The notes below the pieces were generated by a model. It was not told the DNA's origin, searched no databases, and saw nothing but the letters and a program-made list of their open reading frames with translations. 64,000 nucleotides of DNA from Onchidella celtica (taxonomy: Eukaryota; Mollusca; Gastropoda; Systellommatophora; Onchidiidae), in the NCBI GenBank assembly GCA_963931925.1, contig OZ007572.1, positions 22,430,730 to 22,494,729 on the forward strand, in the 5' to 3' direction. Both the position numbers and the translations under genes were made by a program. Positions within the stretch are counted from its first letter, which is position 1; every line of letters begins with the position of its first letter. Shown piece after piece: positions 13,065-26,311 of this stretch.

Positions 13065-13489
13065 TTCTGGAGTTGGACTGATTTGAGGTCTTTATTTTAG
13101 GAGGTTCGCTGCCCTTGGCATTTACACCTCACTTTACTTGTTTTATTATTTCTTGTTCTGGAGGGGGGGGGGGGGAGATGATATGGATACATTTTTAATC
13201 TATTAATTTCAATTTTGCCCGGGCAGCGGCCTTTCGGCCTGCTCTTTACGATTTCCAACTGCCAAGGTATCTTTAACGTGCGCAACGTGCACACGGGCCC
13301 TCCGAATTTTTTCGTCCTTATCCGAGAAGACTAGGTACTCGATCCTACCCCCCAATAGGACCAGGGACTTTAAAATATGAGAAAAATCCAATTTCCAAGA
13401 ACTACTTGATCCTACCCCCCAATAGGACCAGGGACTTGAAAATAAAGGTCCTATTGGGGGGTAGGATCAAGTAGTTCTGGAGTTGGACT
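13065..13489 (-). mobile_element. SINE insertion with 15-bp TSD and 5' hairpin
   Basis: The 15-bp direct repeats TTCTGGAGTTGGACT at 13065-13079 and 13475-13489 match perfectly and bound a 395-bp insert. On the minus strand, about 13341-13190 aligns with the SINE body at 43115-43255 (shared CTCGGATAAGGA, GGCCCGTGTGCACGT, GCGCACGTTAAAGA and CGGGCAAAATT). The tRNA-like head of the other copy is missing. In its place is a 32-bp perfect inverted repeat (13398-13429 against 13447-13478), and the 30-bp hairpin core also occurs directly at 13341-13370. The 3' side carries a 13-base G/C run (13163-13175). Target duplication and family membership support retroposition; the hairpin suggests snap-back or template-switch synthesis at the 5' end. 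Confidence 0.8.
13398..13478. repeat. 32-bp perfect inverted repeat, 17-bp spacer
   Basis: The left arm begins AGAACTACTTGATCC and the right arm ends GGATCAAGTAGTTCT; the centre of each arm carries the CCCCCC/GGGGGG run. All 32 positions pair. As RNA this would form a very stable hairpin, but no transcription is shown. Confidence 0.95.
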
Positions 13490-14019
13490 CAGCCCCTTGG
13501 AATGAAGCTCGGTGGTAGTACCATGCGAGTTACGCTGCTGCAGAGCATGCCTTGTACGGTAGTGTTCGTGTGGCATGACTGCAGCTGCAGAGTGACATCT
13601 CTAAAACTCCCCACTTCGTGTCTTGTGAGTATCGTGCTTGAGCATGCAATGTCGCTGCTCTTAGACCAAAGTTGAAGACTCCACAGCTCATTCTGTCTGG
13701 ATGGTGGACGTCAACAATTGTGTTTTGTTTCTTGACCATTGTCCGATGATTCCTTTTGTATAATAAGACAGTGTTTTTTACGTAACCTAGAAGTCCGTCT
13801 TTCGTAACCACGGCGGCAATAAATGTCAGTCCAGCCGTGGCTGTGTTTATTTCTGGGAATGAACGTAAGATGTCATCAATCCTTTCCACTCGTATACATA
13901 ACAAAGCGGCGTCAGTATTCTTAAGAAATTCACACTGTGTGCTTTCCCTCATACATTCCAAGCTTGTTACAATCAAGTCATGGTAATTCTGTTTTATAAA
14001 CAGTTTACAAACAAACACA

Positions 14020-16082
14020 GCTCACTGAGTTCGAGCTTTAGGGAACAACAATGGAAGAAAGAGAGTGAGAGACAAAGAAAGATTCCTTCACGACATGAGC
14101 TGGAAAGGGTGATATCCCTGTGAATATTTTGAACATATGCTCGGTTTTTTGTGTGCAGATCATGCCCTAATGCAGAACACATTTCTGGCGTCTTCCAACT
14201 TTCCCCGTCTTTAGATTACAGGAAATTCGCATTTGAAACAGAGTTAACCTATGGTGTTCTTGGTGTGATGGAGCCCAAACTTGTACATTTAGGTGCGATA
14301 TATGAATGTCGAGTTCAGAGAGGACAGTCCTGGTATGGGTGTATAGCGTTTGAGAAAATACAGGAGTTAACCCATTTCGCTTGTAAAGTGCATAATTATT
14401 GTAATCGGCGCACCCTTTCTTCCCACCCCCCGTCTGGCTATTTACCAAGTATGTTCTAGAAAATAAACACAATCATACAGTTTTCATGTCGTGTGACATT
14501 GTTACGAATAAAATAATAATCAGTAATTTATTAAAACAATAACATACGATTGATAGTGAAAATGATATTTACATTGAAGTCATTCAGCAATCATTCTGTC
14601 ACTTCACACGTCAGAGCGCTCATCTCGTAACCAAAGGATTTTTATGTCTGTCTGTCTGCCTGTCTGTCACGTTTACTTTCTGTCTGCCTCGTCATTATCC
14701 ACTATTATTGTCTGATTACTGGTACATTCGCCTCAACTGTTCATTCACCCGGGGCATCTGGCGGCTTGTCCACCAGCTGGGCATCCCGTTCGAAATCCCC
14801 ATCAGCTAGTTTCCCCTGCTCATTGCTGTCTCCATCAATAATGCGCTCTTTCGTCTAATTCATACGCCAACAGTTTACAACTGAAAATAAACGACAGAAG
14901 GAGGGGTTATTACCTAGAAATACAATGTTAATGGTTGTACCGTGTACCTTTAAGCGCAGCGCTACCTGCCTCCTTAACAATTGCCTAACATTGCCCGAAA
15001 TGGCGTCAGCCCTAGACGCCCGGCCTCTGTTTTCATTGACATGTCAACTTGGCCATAACATTTATGTTCCTTCCTGTACCAGGGTGACCATGAAACGCGA
15101 CAGTTCATGGGAGGGGGGCTGAGATAGATCGGGTTAGCTGCTGAACAAAATCTGACTAGAATTGGTGGCAACCGAAAGAATTGAAAATGGAAACGTACTT
15201 GGTATAGAGATTTCAGCTTATTAGCGATTTATAGCCCTTTCAGAAAGTCGGTATCAAATAGTACTACTTTCTGCATGAGTATGTCGAAAAGCGAAACCGC
15301 CTACATGTTGAAACATACGGATGAAAAGCACATTAGCTTAACTAACTTAACACCGCTAGTAACACAGAAAAGCGAACGTCATTTTTAGAAAACTAATACA
15401 TTTTCATTACTTTACATTATAATTATTATCTTGACGGTGTGAAAAGACAAAAAAAGTGATAAGATATCTGAAAATGATAACTTTCCAGCCTTCGCAAGTA
15501 GAAGAAGGCGTTAAATTGATATTTTGTCGGGAGAAATCTAAAACTAGAGAACTACAGGAGCGAGATATTTAGCTCACGACAGCGGCTATAGGGATCAAAA
15601 CATTTCAAGATAGTATCACCTCCGCGTTGCTTTGCAAACTCTGGCTGTCAGTGCCAAGAAAGCTCCTCAAAGTCTATGATGACAACGTGCTAATGTGTAC
15701 TCTCCCCCGACTAGCGGGCCAAAATAGCTGTCCTCCATCCCAAACTCAAACACTCTCGGTGTTTGCGGAGATGAGGGTCAAGGTCTGACAGGACCGAAAC
15801 TTCTACATTCCGACATGTTTGAAATCGGAGACCGCGAGAGACACGAGTGAAAATGTGAAGACCCCCAACCAGTGTTTCCCCATTCGAGGACAGGGCTGTT
15901 TCGCAAAGGACCATAGAAAATTGAGAGGTTTTCATTTATTTCAGGGGGAATGGAAGAGAAACTGAAAAGATGAAAGTTCTGGAGTCAGACACTGAGGATC
16001 GGTAGAGGAAGTTTTTTTTTGTCTGAGATGGGTATTTACCGGGGTCCGTTGGTGCTGAACATCACAATACTATTAATTTCTA
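14020..16082. other. No confident gene
   Basis: Unique sequence with a short TCTG microsatellite near 14646-14668. A fairly complex minus-strand frame lies just before it (13530-14018, 162 codons) but resembles no family I know. Lengths like this can occur by chance in 64 kb. Confidence 0.4.
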
Positions 16083-16207
16083 GGCTCAGTCAACTCCGAA
16101 CGTCATAATTTAGGTCAGTCAACTCCAAACGTCATAATTTAGGTCAGTCGACTCCGAATGTCATAATTTAGGTCAGTCGGCACCGAACATCATAATTTAG
16201 GTCAGTC
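16083..16207 (+). repeat. 29-bp tandem repeat, ~4.3 copies
   Basis: Units start at 16083, 16113, 16142, 16171 and 16200 (partial). The consensus is GGTCAGTCRRCWCCRAAYRT plus CATAATTTA. Copies differ at only a few positions. A degenerate earlier copy may lie at about 16051-16082. Confidence 0.93.
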
Positions 16208-16969
16208 ATTTAAATGATTATGCTCACATTCGGGAAGTGAATAGAATGAAATTTGAATCTCCATTAGTTCTGGTATTGTGGTATTATCTCATAGAACAAC
16301 ATCTCTGTTACTGATTTATTTTAAAACGGGTGTGTGTTTTTGGTTTTGATTTCTAGTGTAAAGACAAAAGCACGAAGTATTTGTATTGGTCAGCTTACTA
16401 CAGGTCTTGCCAACTGTTATGGACATTTTGTTTTCGGGGGAAGACCATAGCCTTAGATGGGACAGAGTTTACCAATAGTAACGACGCTGAGGTCGGTTCT
16501 GGTGTTTCTCCAAACATCCTTAAAGAACTTCGGTACTGTGAGGTCAGGACTGACGACGACCGCAAGGAAGGTTTTGATAGTCGGTTCATATGATACATTT
16601 ATTCCTCCCTATATCCTTGGCTGGACCGATTCCCCGTGTCCATGTTTGACAGAGGTCAGGTTGTGTTGAACTACGGAATGACAGGGACGCTTGACTGTCA
16701 TGGACTGGTCTGGACGCAGTGTGACGAAGTCTGGATATTTGCCTCCGGGGCAAACGTTTTTGCTAGCTTCTGCATAGTACAGTGTTCAGTGTTCTCATCA
16801 GGCGATGGATAGTAGCAACTAAAACCAGTGAAAGACAGGACAGGCTGCCGGTGTTGCTACATCTATTGCAGATCTGCCAATTTAGATTTAAACATGCAGG
16901 CATTTTGAGGCGGATGTGAAGTTTATTTGGTTTTGTTTTTTTAACCCTTATTTATTTATTTATATTTTT

Positions 16970-17060
16970 ACAGTTTTATCGTTTCTTTCTTTCTGTTTGT
17001 CTGCATTTCTTTCTTTCTTTCTTTCTTTCATTCTGTTTGTCTTTCTTTCTTTCTTAAATG
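16970..17060. repeat. (CTTT)n microsatellite
   Basis: Imperfect TTTC repeats interrupted by CTGTTTGTC. Frames across it encode Phe/Leu/Ser only. Confidence 0.9.
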
Positions 17061-19544
17061 TTGTTCACATAATTATAAGACTGCTGTTAAAATTTACTTA
17101 ACCCTTTTGACTTGACTGGGGTTCATTATATGTCTTTTTCGTTTCGTCATCTGGCGTCTAGTTGTAGTTTTTGTTGTTTTATGTGGTGACAGTCAGACTA
17201 ACAGCCAAAGGAATTTCTAGCGAACACCGGACCCGTTGCGCTGAAAGAACGGTCGTCTTGCTTTTGGCCTTCTGCGGTTCGTTCGTTCATCCCCGTGCGC
17301 ACGTGAAGGTAAATGGCCCTTACAAAGCCTAAACATACACAATGCGTCGACTTCGTGTGAAGTTTTTTTCTCGTTTGCGGGGCCCTTTCCCTCCTCTGTC
17401 CCCTTTTTGCTTCCTCTTCTCCTGCCCCACCCCTTTCTTTACTCCCATGAATGTTTTTTGACTTTTGTTTTTTATTTCTTTCTTGCCCGGCTTTCTGTCT
17501 TGCCAAAAGGCAAGCTGACATGGCGAATGTGTGAGAAAAGAAGAAAGAAAACGTTGCTTAAAAGATCAAGGTGTTCTATGCAAGCCCGAAGGGGGAAGAA
17601 ATTTGTCTTCGTGAGCCCTGAGCTTGTGCGCGAAATCTCCGCATTTGTGGGGAAAACTTGGATAAACATTGCTGAAGTGTAGACTAGAGCGTACAGCCAT
17701 TAACCGCTGTGCATTGAATCGACAGAGACGTGGGTTTGAGTCTCATTTCGCGGTGTATTTCACAGTGTGCAATTATAATAATTTATGTGTAATTTAATCA
17801 AACACTCTTTGGTTTATTTATTTATTTATTTGTTCATTCATTTTTTTTAAATTTAGAGTTTATTTTTATTAATTTACTTTCCTTTTGTTGGTCTGTTTTT
17901 GTTTAAAGTCTAATTTTTATTTATAAATTATATAGAGTGTGATTTTTGGTCCATTTATCCAGTTATTTATGTTGGATATGTCACCGAAGACGGTCAAAAT
18001 CCCGGCATTAGATAATCTTACCTTGGCATTAAGAACGTCTTGTGCGTCGACGTATGTTGGACACCTAGAGGTGTGAGAGTGGGAAGGCGAACGTCATAAT
18101 GGTGTTAATGATATTATAGTGTGAGACACTGATCTGGCTGTGGAGCCTTCAGGATTTATAAACAGGCGGGAGCACGACCTGTCTCCTGGACAGATACATT
18201 GGCATAACACAACTGGGCTGCAACTTTCAGTCAGCTATTGCGACATTGGTTTTGATGAATTTTCCAAATGTAATAAATGAGTTGGTTCTGCGCCTCAGAC
18301 AGCTCAAAATAGATCAGTTGGCAAATGGAGGTAATGGCAAAAGCAGTGACAGGGTATATGAGGTGGAAAATTTGCCATAACCGAGTACTAGATCGGGTTT
18401 TGATCCTCAACAGTAGAATATTCTTAGGATTCAACGTCTTAACTCATTAAATAGGCCAGTAGTTAATTCGTCTTTTCTGCTGAATTGAAACAAGTTACAT
18501 ACTTCCCTCTGTTGTATTCAAAACATCGATGCTTAGTTTTCTACAGCGAAACAAGATACCCCGGCTGGAACGCTCTTTGTTTTCAGCGCGCAACTGGAAT
18601 GACAATGCATACATTTTAATGCACATGTGTAAGGCTGGGCTTTTGTGAGAATACACGAGCAAGATCTTGTGACATTTTCTTACCTTCTAACGCTGCACTT
18701 CGGCACCTGGCAGTTTCTTGGATTATCGTGAGCATTTCACTACGTTCTCATCGTTCCAAATCAAGGCATATATGTAGGTGAGCAGGTTAACACACCCAAA
18801 AGAGAAAGATTTACACGTGTACGTAGCTTAGAGCGAGTGAGGAAAATTGGGTGGCATTTAGGTATTCTTTCATATCCCCCTGCAACAAAAAAAATGTGTT
18901 TTCCCTGTTATTTTGAGATGAATTTTGCAATTTCTAAACATTCCTTCCGTCTAGGAGAGCTAATGTGTGTGTACATAATATTAAATCAGTGAGCGGCGAA
19001 GGGCGACGTCTAAAAGGAAAGCTTTCTCTTTCATCTTGCACCCGGCGTGCATGGTTTATCGGGGGAGTTGTGTACCTGGGGTATGATGTGTTTTGTGCAC
19101 TCGTGTTTGGCAATTTTTTTTACTCATGGACTTCTGTGCTTTATTTTAAGTGTGTATTAAAACATTCCATGCTAGCAGTTCGGGAGAGTTATTTTAGCAC
19201 CATAGCTTCCGAATGTAGTTCTTTTTAGAATATCAGGGTAGACCTTGTAGGAAATGACCAACACTATTTGTAGAAATTACGCAGTACGTTATCCATACTG
19301 CTGCTCTGTAATGTTTGCATTGAAAAAACATGAGTTCTGTTTTTACAACAGCCAGGAATCCTCGCGCCCCTTTTTATACAAAATAGTCTGCAAAGAACAC
19401 TAATGTTTGTGCTGTTTGCGGTGTTTTCTACACTGTTTTATGGAACTTCCGTGTGCGGACAGTAAGTGCCCAGCTCATCTGTGATTAGTGCAAACCCTAA
19501 GGATTTTGGTTATTGTGAGTCTGATTCATATTAATATGGCGACT
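17061..19544. other. No gene seen
   Basis: Unique sequence. (TTTA)n near 17812-17830. A sequence near 17690-17755 has a weak tRNA B-box look (GGGTTTGAGTCTC) without a foldable cloverleaf. Confidence 0.5.
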
Positions 19545-19705
19545 TTGGTTCGTGTTTGTTATATCTCCATTTTCTGAAAAACTGGAGATCTTTTAGTATG
19601 TAGAAAGAGGTATAACAGTTTCACAGTTCTGATTTATTCTAACTCCTTACCATCGAATTTCTCGGTTGTGCGAAAAGTGGAGTTCGAACAAACAAGAACT
19701 GCGGT
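19545..19705 (+). repeat. Dispersed repeat family C, copy 1
   Basis: Shares TATCTCCATTTTCTGA, CTGGAGATCTTT, a CAGTTTCACAGTTC segment, CGAATTTCTC and AACAAACAAGAACTG in the same order with 30975-31225 and 41395-41605. It is internally shorter than copy 3. It has no coding capacity and no clear terminal repeats. Confidence 0.75.
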
Positions 19706-21536
19706 TGCAGTGTGGCAGTTATTTTGTACAGCATCACACTGCATATTGAATGTGTTTGACAGATTTTTAACTTGTAAAGACACAAGGACAATGAACGACT
19801 CACGTCATCTACCACATCCAGTTGTTGTTTTTTTCGAATATACATCTATATTGAATTGGAAATCATTTTTGGGTTGTCGCCCTGCTGTATTATAATTCCT
19901 GATGAGCCACATGCATTAATTTCGTATCTTATAAGTGGCGAAGGGGCGGTCGAAGCAATTAGTCTTCCAGCTGCTGATGGAGGTAATAAGGAGATGGGGA
20001 GGTTCATTATTTTCTTGGTGAAGATTTCTGAGTAACCTGGCCGGAGACATACGGTGGTAACGAACGCAATCAGGGCACTCCATACTAATTTATGGCATGG
20101 TATAGTGTTTCTCCGGGCCTGTCGGTATCGTTCATTTTTTTCTTGGTAGGGTGGGGGAGTGGGAGGAGTGCTCTTCTACTTTCCAGTTTCTGAACTGCGT
20201 TTTTGAGTCTCCCAGCCTGTACCCACCCGTATATATCACATTACTCATTAACCGATTCACCACCATCTTATCTACCTCTGCCATTTGGCACACCCGGTGG
20301 CGCATGCCTCTAATCGCTTCCCTAGTGTGCGTGAGTCATTTGACTTTATCAGATCCATCCATCAAGACAAGAAAAATAATCAAGGCTAAAACACTCAAAG
20401 GGCTCACCGACTACCATTGCTTTATATGGGTGTAACAGTACTGTCCTGCTCAATGCTGAAAATGGGAAGGGATTTTTGCTTTATGAATAAATTTATTCTG
20501 GGTGAAATATGAATTGTAAAAAGTTGATTGTCTGCGAGTGAATTTTGTTCCTCACCGTCGGAGAGATTTTCCTCCTAGCAGCTTGAAAAATGCAAGTGTT
20601 AATATGAGTACTTTTATTACTTGTATTTTCTGAAATAACGCGCGTGTGCAGCAGTTTTGAGAGCAAAGGGTATGATTTCTATACTATACGCATTTATCCA
20701 TTTTCAAAAAATGAAATTAAACCAACCATAGTCTAAATGAATCAGTGGATAAACAAGCCTCCGCTTTTGTCCTTATTTTGTGAAATATTTAATACCGTAT
20801 ATAGAAAGTAAAAATCTGGACGTTAAAGACGCAACTTCATGTTCTGTTTCTGAACGCGTGATATTTTCTTTATTGTTTTTTTTTTTTTATCTCTGCGTTT
20901 GCAAACACCGTATGAAGTTTCATTTTTCAGGTGGTTTTGTGTGTATTTTGAGATCTGTTGTTGTTGGCACGTTTTCAGCTCCACGTATTTTTTACTATGC
21001 ATGTCCGATTGTGCAGGAGTTTTCCCGGCATGGGGTAAATTTCCCCCCAGGGGATAAATTTCGCCAACCCCGTGGGTAAAATTTTCACCCCCCGTGCGCG
21101 ATGTGGTTGCCGAATACACATACTTAAAAGGGAACTTCCACTTGTGACCAAACAATGAAGAGCTCAAGAGAGAATCATGCGTGAGTGAATTCGTCGCCAT
21201 TTCTTTCTCTTGTAATCCTGATCTAAATTAAGGCCATTCGTTCCAGGAACAAGATGTGCACACGTGCACACGCTGACGAAATATTTACGTATTCCCTGAG
21301 ATTTTTTTTTTACCAGTGTAATCCGCATGCGTATCGCAAGGTCGGTATGTTTGGCGATGGAAACAGTTGCCAGTGCCATGGATGAACGAGTAAATTCAAC
21401 TCTATAGTCCAGGTACGTTACGGCTTTTCGGGGCGTGGGGAGTTGATACCGAGCCAATGCAAGCTGATAAAAACTACTTTAATATTTTGTACATAGTGTA
21501 TTTTATCATGTAGGTGTACTTCGTTTTTTTACTCTC
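19706..21536. other. No gene seen
   Basis: Unique sequence. Near 21030-21095 there are three loosely repeated GGGTAAATTTC-like motifs separated by CCCC runs. No exon was recognised. Confidence 0.5.
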
Positions 21537-21687
21537 CCCCCCCCCTCCTCCCTCTCTTTCTTTCTTTCCCCTCTCTCTCTCTCCCTCTTTCTCTCTATTT
21601 CTCTTTCTCCCCCCCCCCCCTCTCTCTCCTATCTGCCGCCCCTGCTCCCCTCTTTCTCTCTGTTTTCCCTGAGACCCCCCCTCTCTT

Positions 21688-21769
<82 letters not shown>

Positions 21770-21775
21770 CTTTTC
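21537..21775. repeat. Pyrimidine block with long (CT)n
   Basis: C-runs and imperfect CT from 21537, then a nearly pure (CT)n from about 21689 to 21767. Arg/Glu and Ser/Leu frames on the two strands are artefacts. Confidence 0.97.
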
Positions 21776-22389
21776 TCCGCCCATCCTTACCCTGCACGCC
21801 CCCCCTCCCCTCTAAGTCACTTTGTCAGCTTTTTTGCAGGGACGGCCTCAGAAACAATCACCTTTAAGGCGAACCGCCATCAATTCCATGATCATTTCAA
21901 GCTTATATAATTTGCAATCATTAACTTCAGGAGTCATTACGAATAAGTTATGATTGTGGGCAGGAATAAGAGAAACGTTGCATTATTGCAAGTTGCGTTT
22001 AAGTGAATCCATAAATAAACGACTGTGAAAACCCGTCCGCGCGAGGATTTATCATGAGCTCGACAAAGAACGTCCCATTGAGCATACTCATTGACCTTTG
22101 GTTTTAAGCGTTTAAACTTTCAAGGGCGTTAATGCCCTCGGTGTGGGTTGGCGAACGAGGTTGGGAGAGCTCGTTTTTATGACATCTGTGGTGTGATAAC
22201 AGCGACCCGGGTTATCATCATGGTTGTTACGGTGAAGCACATGCAATAACGTGTTCATTGGACACTTTGTCTGTGACGTCGTTTGAGTTTTTGATGATTG
22301 CTGTTTTCTGTGATTATTACTATTAGACAACCCGCAGTGCTTGTGAAAGCAGAGCGTGCGACCTTAGTTTTGCATTAAAATTTACTAGA

Positions 22390-22640
22390 CTCGTGCGTAA
22401 GTATGGCAGGTAGCTTCTTGAATGGAATTGTTTCGAGGAAGGTAAGGATAAAATGTGTTTAATAATGTTGGTATCGGCTGTGTTCTGGTAAGTAGCTTCT
22501 TGAACACTGCGGCATTTCCAAATGGAGCAAAGAGTAAGCAGTGTCTGCTATGTGCAAATGAGAAGCTTCTTGATTTGTAGGATTTCCGAATGGAGCAAAA
22601 AGTTGACAGTCTGCTATAGGAAAGAGGATAGCTTTTTGAA
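22390..22640 (+). repeat. Degenerate tandem repeat, ~70-bp unit
   Basis: The motifs TAGCTTCTTGAA and ATTTCCRAATGGAGCAAARAGT recur at about 22410, 22492, 22562 and 22628, with spacing around 65-80 bp and considerable divergence. The block resembles an old minisatellite. Confidence 0.7.
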
Positions 22641-23898
22641 TTATAGTCCATGTATTTTTGGTTTGAAGCAAAGATGAATTAAAGTCCTACAGACAGGCTT
22701 TTAAGTGTCGGTCTTTATTGTTGGAATTAGTTTCAAATCACTTTGGAGATTTTAATATAGAAACTGGGGATTTTATTAATGTTTCCTAGGAAAATCAGAT
22801 TTTTGTTGTTGTTGTTGTTCATATCTTAAGGGCGTATTTTCGGAGCTTCGCGTGATTGTGTTTAAGTGAAACAGGTGTAAACATAAAGGCCGTTGTTTCG
22901 TTACATTGTTGCGTAAGCAATGTGCTAGTTGAGTGGAAGGGCATGATCGTGAGTGTTTTGTGAAATGAAACAAAAAACGAACATTATCTCTTTCACCAGT
23001 TCAAAATTATAGCGTAGCCGAAAGTGTTGGATTTGAAGGGTTAGTGGTGGCTGTGAAGTGTTCGTGAAATATGGAGGATCTGCTACATAGTATTTACTCA
23101 CTGTATGCATCTGGTTGTACTAACTCAAGGAGGTCATTCGATCTTTGTAAACAACTTAAAATCAATACGAGATACTTACCATTTACCGTGTATTTGCGTT
23201 TCTGACGAGGACTGCAACCATCATGTTCATGGACTAAGAGACATGAAGCTGAATACTGTCATTTATTTATCACAAGCTGTCATGGCGGTTTTTGGAGTTA
23301 ATGCGTGTATTGCAGACCCGTGTGGTTGCTTTCGAGTCAGGTGGAAAGGTGAAATATGGCTTTAAAAAGAAGGAGCTGTAATTGCAGAGCTGTATCTTGG
23401 CTACAAATTACCAGAAATCTGTATTATAACTTCTTAAGTAACTTGACTGCTCTTTGAACTCTAGTTTGAAGTGAAGCACAGAAAATACAGCTTTGGGACC
23501 CTGTTTTTGAAGAACCTCAGATTGTTCAAATTAACATCATCTACGCAAACGTTAAAAGCACATTAAATAACACTGATACCAGTTTAACAGTGCTTCTCAT
23601 TAATTACGAAAACAAATAAAGTGCGTGTAGCTTTAAAGATTTAATTATGCCTGCCAGCTTGACCTGCGTGTTCAGGAGGAGGGTGAGTAACTCTTCACTG
23701 CAAAGTTCATGGCTGTCGGGTCGTTTAGGGTCATCTTGATCTGACCTTTGGGGGTCTGTCTCGCGCGACTCCCTCAGTTCTTTTGTTGTTCTTGTAGCCC
23801 CTTTTTTCAGCGCTCCATCCGAAACCGAGTGAGTTGGAAATCCGCATCAGTGTATACATAGTCAGGCCTGTATTGATTCTGCTCTTTCGAAAAAAAGA
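22641..23898. other. No gene seen
   Basis: Unique sequence. An 86-codon plus-strand frame at 23105-23365 is compositionally protein-like but matches nothing I know and lacks supporting splice or promoter signals. Confidence 0.45.
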
Positions 23899-24320
23899 AT
23901 CAGATTATTGATTTGGGCGTCTCAAATGGGAGGATTTATTATGGCTTGAACTTATGGACGATCTTGGGCATAAACCGCTTAAATTCTAGAATATAACATA
24001 ATAGGACGAAGAAAACACCGATTAGATGCGGAAAGAATGATTTGAGAAGACGTTTTTTTTTCTTCCCCCGGTTTCGGTCGTTTTTCCAACTTATCAACAA
24101 CAACAACAAAACATAAAGAAATTGTCTGAGCTGAACGGAGAGATTATTGATTTTGGCGGTCTCAGATTTGAGGGATATACACATTTATATGGCTTGAACT
24201 TATCTATGGTCTTCGTCGCAAAGCACCCAAATTCTAGAAATTTCAGCTTTACGGGAGAAAGAAAAAGAAAGAAAGAAAGAAACCTACCAAATGCGGAAAG
24301 AATGAACCGAAATAGATGGC
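23899..24320 (+). repeat. Tandem duplication, ~235-bp unit
   Basis: AGATTATTGATTT, ATGGCTTGAACTTAT, AAATTCTAGAA and ATGCGGAAAGAATGA occur in order at 23902-24042 and again at 24140-24305. Copy 2 has gained an AAAG microsatellite. Divergence is moderate. Confidence 0.85.
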
Positions 24321-25324
24321 TTGGCCACAAAATATTTCGGTAGGATATTTTACACATGATTTTGAATGTGATTATGTCATCTTGAACTCCCACTGAAAAA
24401 AAAAGAAACGAAATGACGACAGTTTGGAATAGAGCCAAAAACAAAGAAAAGGATGAAATTTCTTGAGTTCAGCTATTTTTATTATGTTCTGGACATCACG
24501 TCGATTCCGAAGTGCTGAGTGTTGTGCAGGTGCAATGGAATTGTAAGGACATAGCGCTGAGCTGTTGGGTACTCAGGAGGAGGTGCTATGGTAGGAAGAG
24601 GTTCATCGTCTTTGTTTATGTATTCACTATCGACAGTGCTATCGGGATTCGGACGCCGATGCCTTGCGTTTCAAGTGAGGAAAGCAACTTGCCTTTGGAC
24701 TTAACATGAGAAGGAACGAGAGTTATAACCCTAGAGCTATTATAATACCTCTGCTCGGCCTAGATAAGGCGTATACCCGTATTTTCAGAGGGATGAGGGG
24801 TGTTGTTTGAGAGATTCACTCGGGGTGTTCAAGATTAACGCGAGCTTAGTGGTGAGCCAGAAGAGAGAGAGAAAGAGAGAGAGAGAGAATTTGTGAGCGA
24901 AACTGAGAGAAAGGTGCAGAATGTCAACTTGGTCAACATATTCATTTTTTTTTCTTTCCATTAAATTTAAAGAGAAATGCAGATTAAAAAGGACGCGAAG
25001 GAGATGTTCGGATGATTGTCCTGGTGAGGAGAGGGAAAAGGGAAAAAGGCAGGGGGGGGGGGGGGGGTCATGAGAACTGAAGTACATTCTAGCAAAAAGT
25101 GAACAAAGGAAAGTTTGGAATTTGCTTAGCACTTCACTTAAATACATGACTGTGTCTTGTATCATATAACTGGTCAGCATGATGGTAGGCGTGTATGTAT
25201 CCGTGTGTGCGTGTGCGTTGGAGAAAAGAGAAGTTGATAGAGGTGTTGTGAGTGAATGAAGGAAAAGAAGAAAAGAAATAAGCCAGCGGAGGATGATAAA
25301 ATAGGATTGAGGATGGGAGGTAAG
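24321..25324. other. No gene seen
   Basis: Unique sequence with a 16-base G run at 25052-25067 and short GA tracts near 24862-24890. Frames here cross the GA tracts and are not convincing. Confidence 0.5.
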
Positions 25325-25670
25325 CATACTGTTTTGGTTGATTCTCAGAGAGAGAGGGAGAGAGAGGGAGAGAAAGGGAGAGAGGTGTAGATCTAACTAT
25401 GATAAAATAAAAAGAAGATGATAAAACAGTCCTGAGAATGGGAAGCAGACATACAGATTCTTCGAGAGAAAGAGAGAGAGACAGACAGACAGACAAACAG
25501 AGAGAGAGAGAGAGAAGAGACAGAGAGGAGAGAGAGAGAGATCTACTTGCAAACAAGTATAATGAAATAAAATAATGAAAACAAGGTGATAAAATAGCGC
25601 TAGGAATGGGAGTTAGCCATGGAGAGTTTGTTTGATCCTTAGAGAGAGAGAGAGAGAGAGATCTACATTC
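25325..25670. repeat. Interrupted (GA)n blocks
   Basis: Four purine-rich blocks (about 25347-25386, 25463-25480, 25500-25542 and 25640-25662), with a CAGA stretch near 25480. The spacers share GATAAAATA and a GGAATGGGA-like motif, so the blocks and spacers together look like a ~100-150 bp degenerate tandem array. Confidence 0.85.
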
Positions 25671-26311
25671 TTGCAATCGGAGAGGGATGAATAAGTGGAT
25701 GGAAGATACGGAGTTCTTGAGTTCAAACGTCTGATATATGATAAGCCACACTCACAGGGTATGAACGATGCCCGCACGAGTCACCACTCACGTGGCCCAC
25801 GCAGTGAGTGTGGGATACTGTAAACACGATAACAGCTTATCGCAATTTCTTTTGGTTTATTTGGGAATGTACGATAATACAGACGCGCATAAATACTAAC
25901 TCCATTCGTGTGCCAAGCGAGTGCTGCACCTGGGGTATGACTTCACCCGAGTGGTTGAGATCTGAAGAGTGGGTGTGACGTTACGTTATGAGCGATGTTT
26001 ATATATATGAACTGTAATAAATGGGCTGTGTCAGGTGCATGTATCATGTAATAGGATATTGTTGAGGTATTCCCATAGGACTTGTTTTTCTTTGGCGATT
26101 GGAGGGAGCGCTAAGCTGTCTTCGTCATTTTAAAGACAGTTGTCATGGAAATTTAAAGGATTTTGAGATCGTTTGAAGAAAAATAGAGCTAGTGGGGTGC
26201 TTTGGGGAGGGGGAGGGGTGTTGGCGGGGTTTGTGGTGATAATGTAGTCGTTGGGTACAAACAGATATCAGAATAAATTGTTAGGTGTAAAATGTGATAC
26301 GCATCAAAGCA

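Noticed and set aside
13530-14018. 162-codon minus-strand frame with mixed composition
   Set aside because: No recognised domain, no promoter, splice or poly-A support, and about this length is expected by chance a few times or less in 128 kb of frames. Worth a protein search only.
16083-16207. CRISPR-like array
   Set aside because: The 29-bp units are directly adjacent with no spacers; it is a plain tandem repeat in a eukaryotic context.
17690-17755. Degenerate tRNA
   Set aside because: GGGTTTGAGTCTC resembles a B box but stems do not form.
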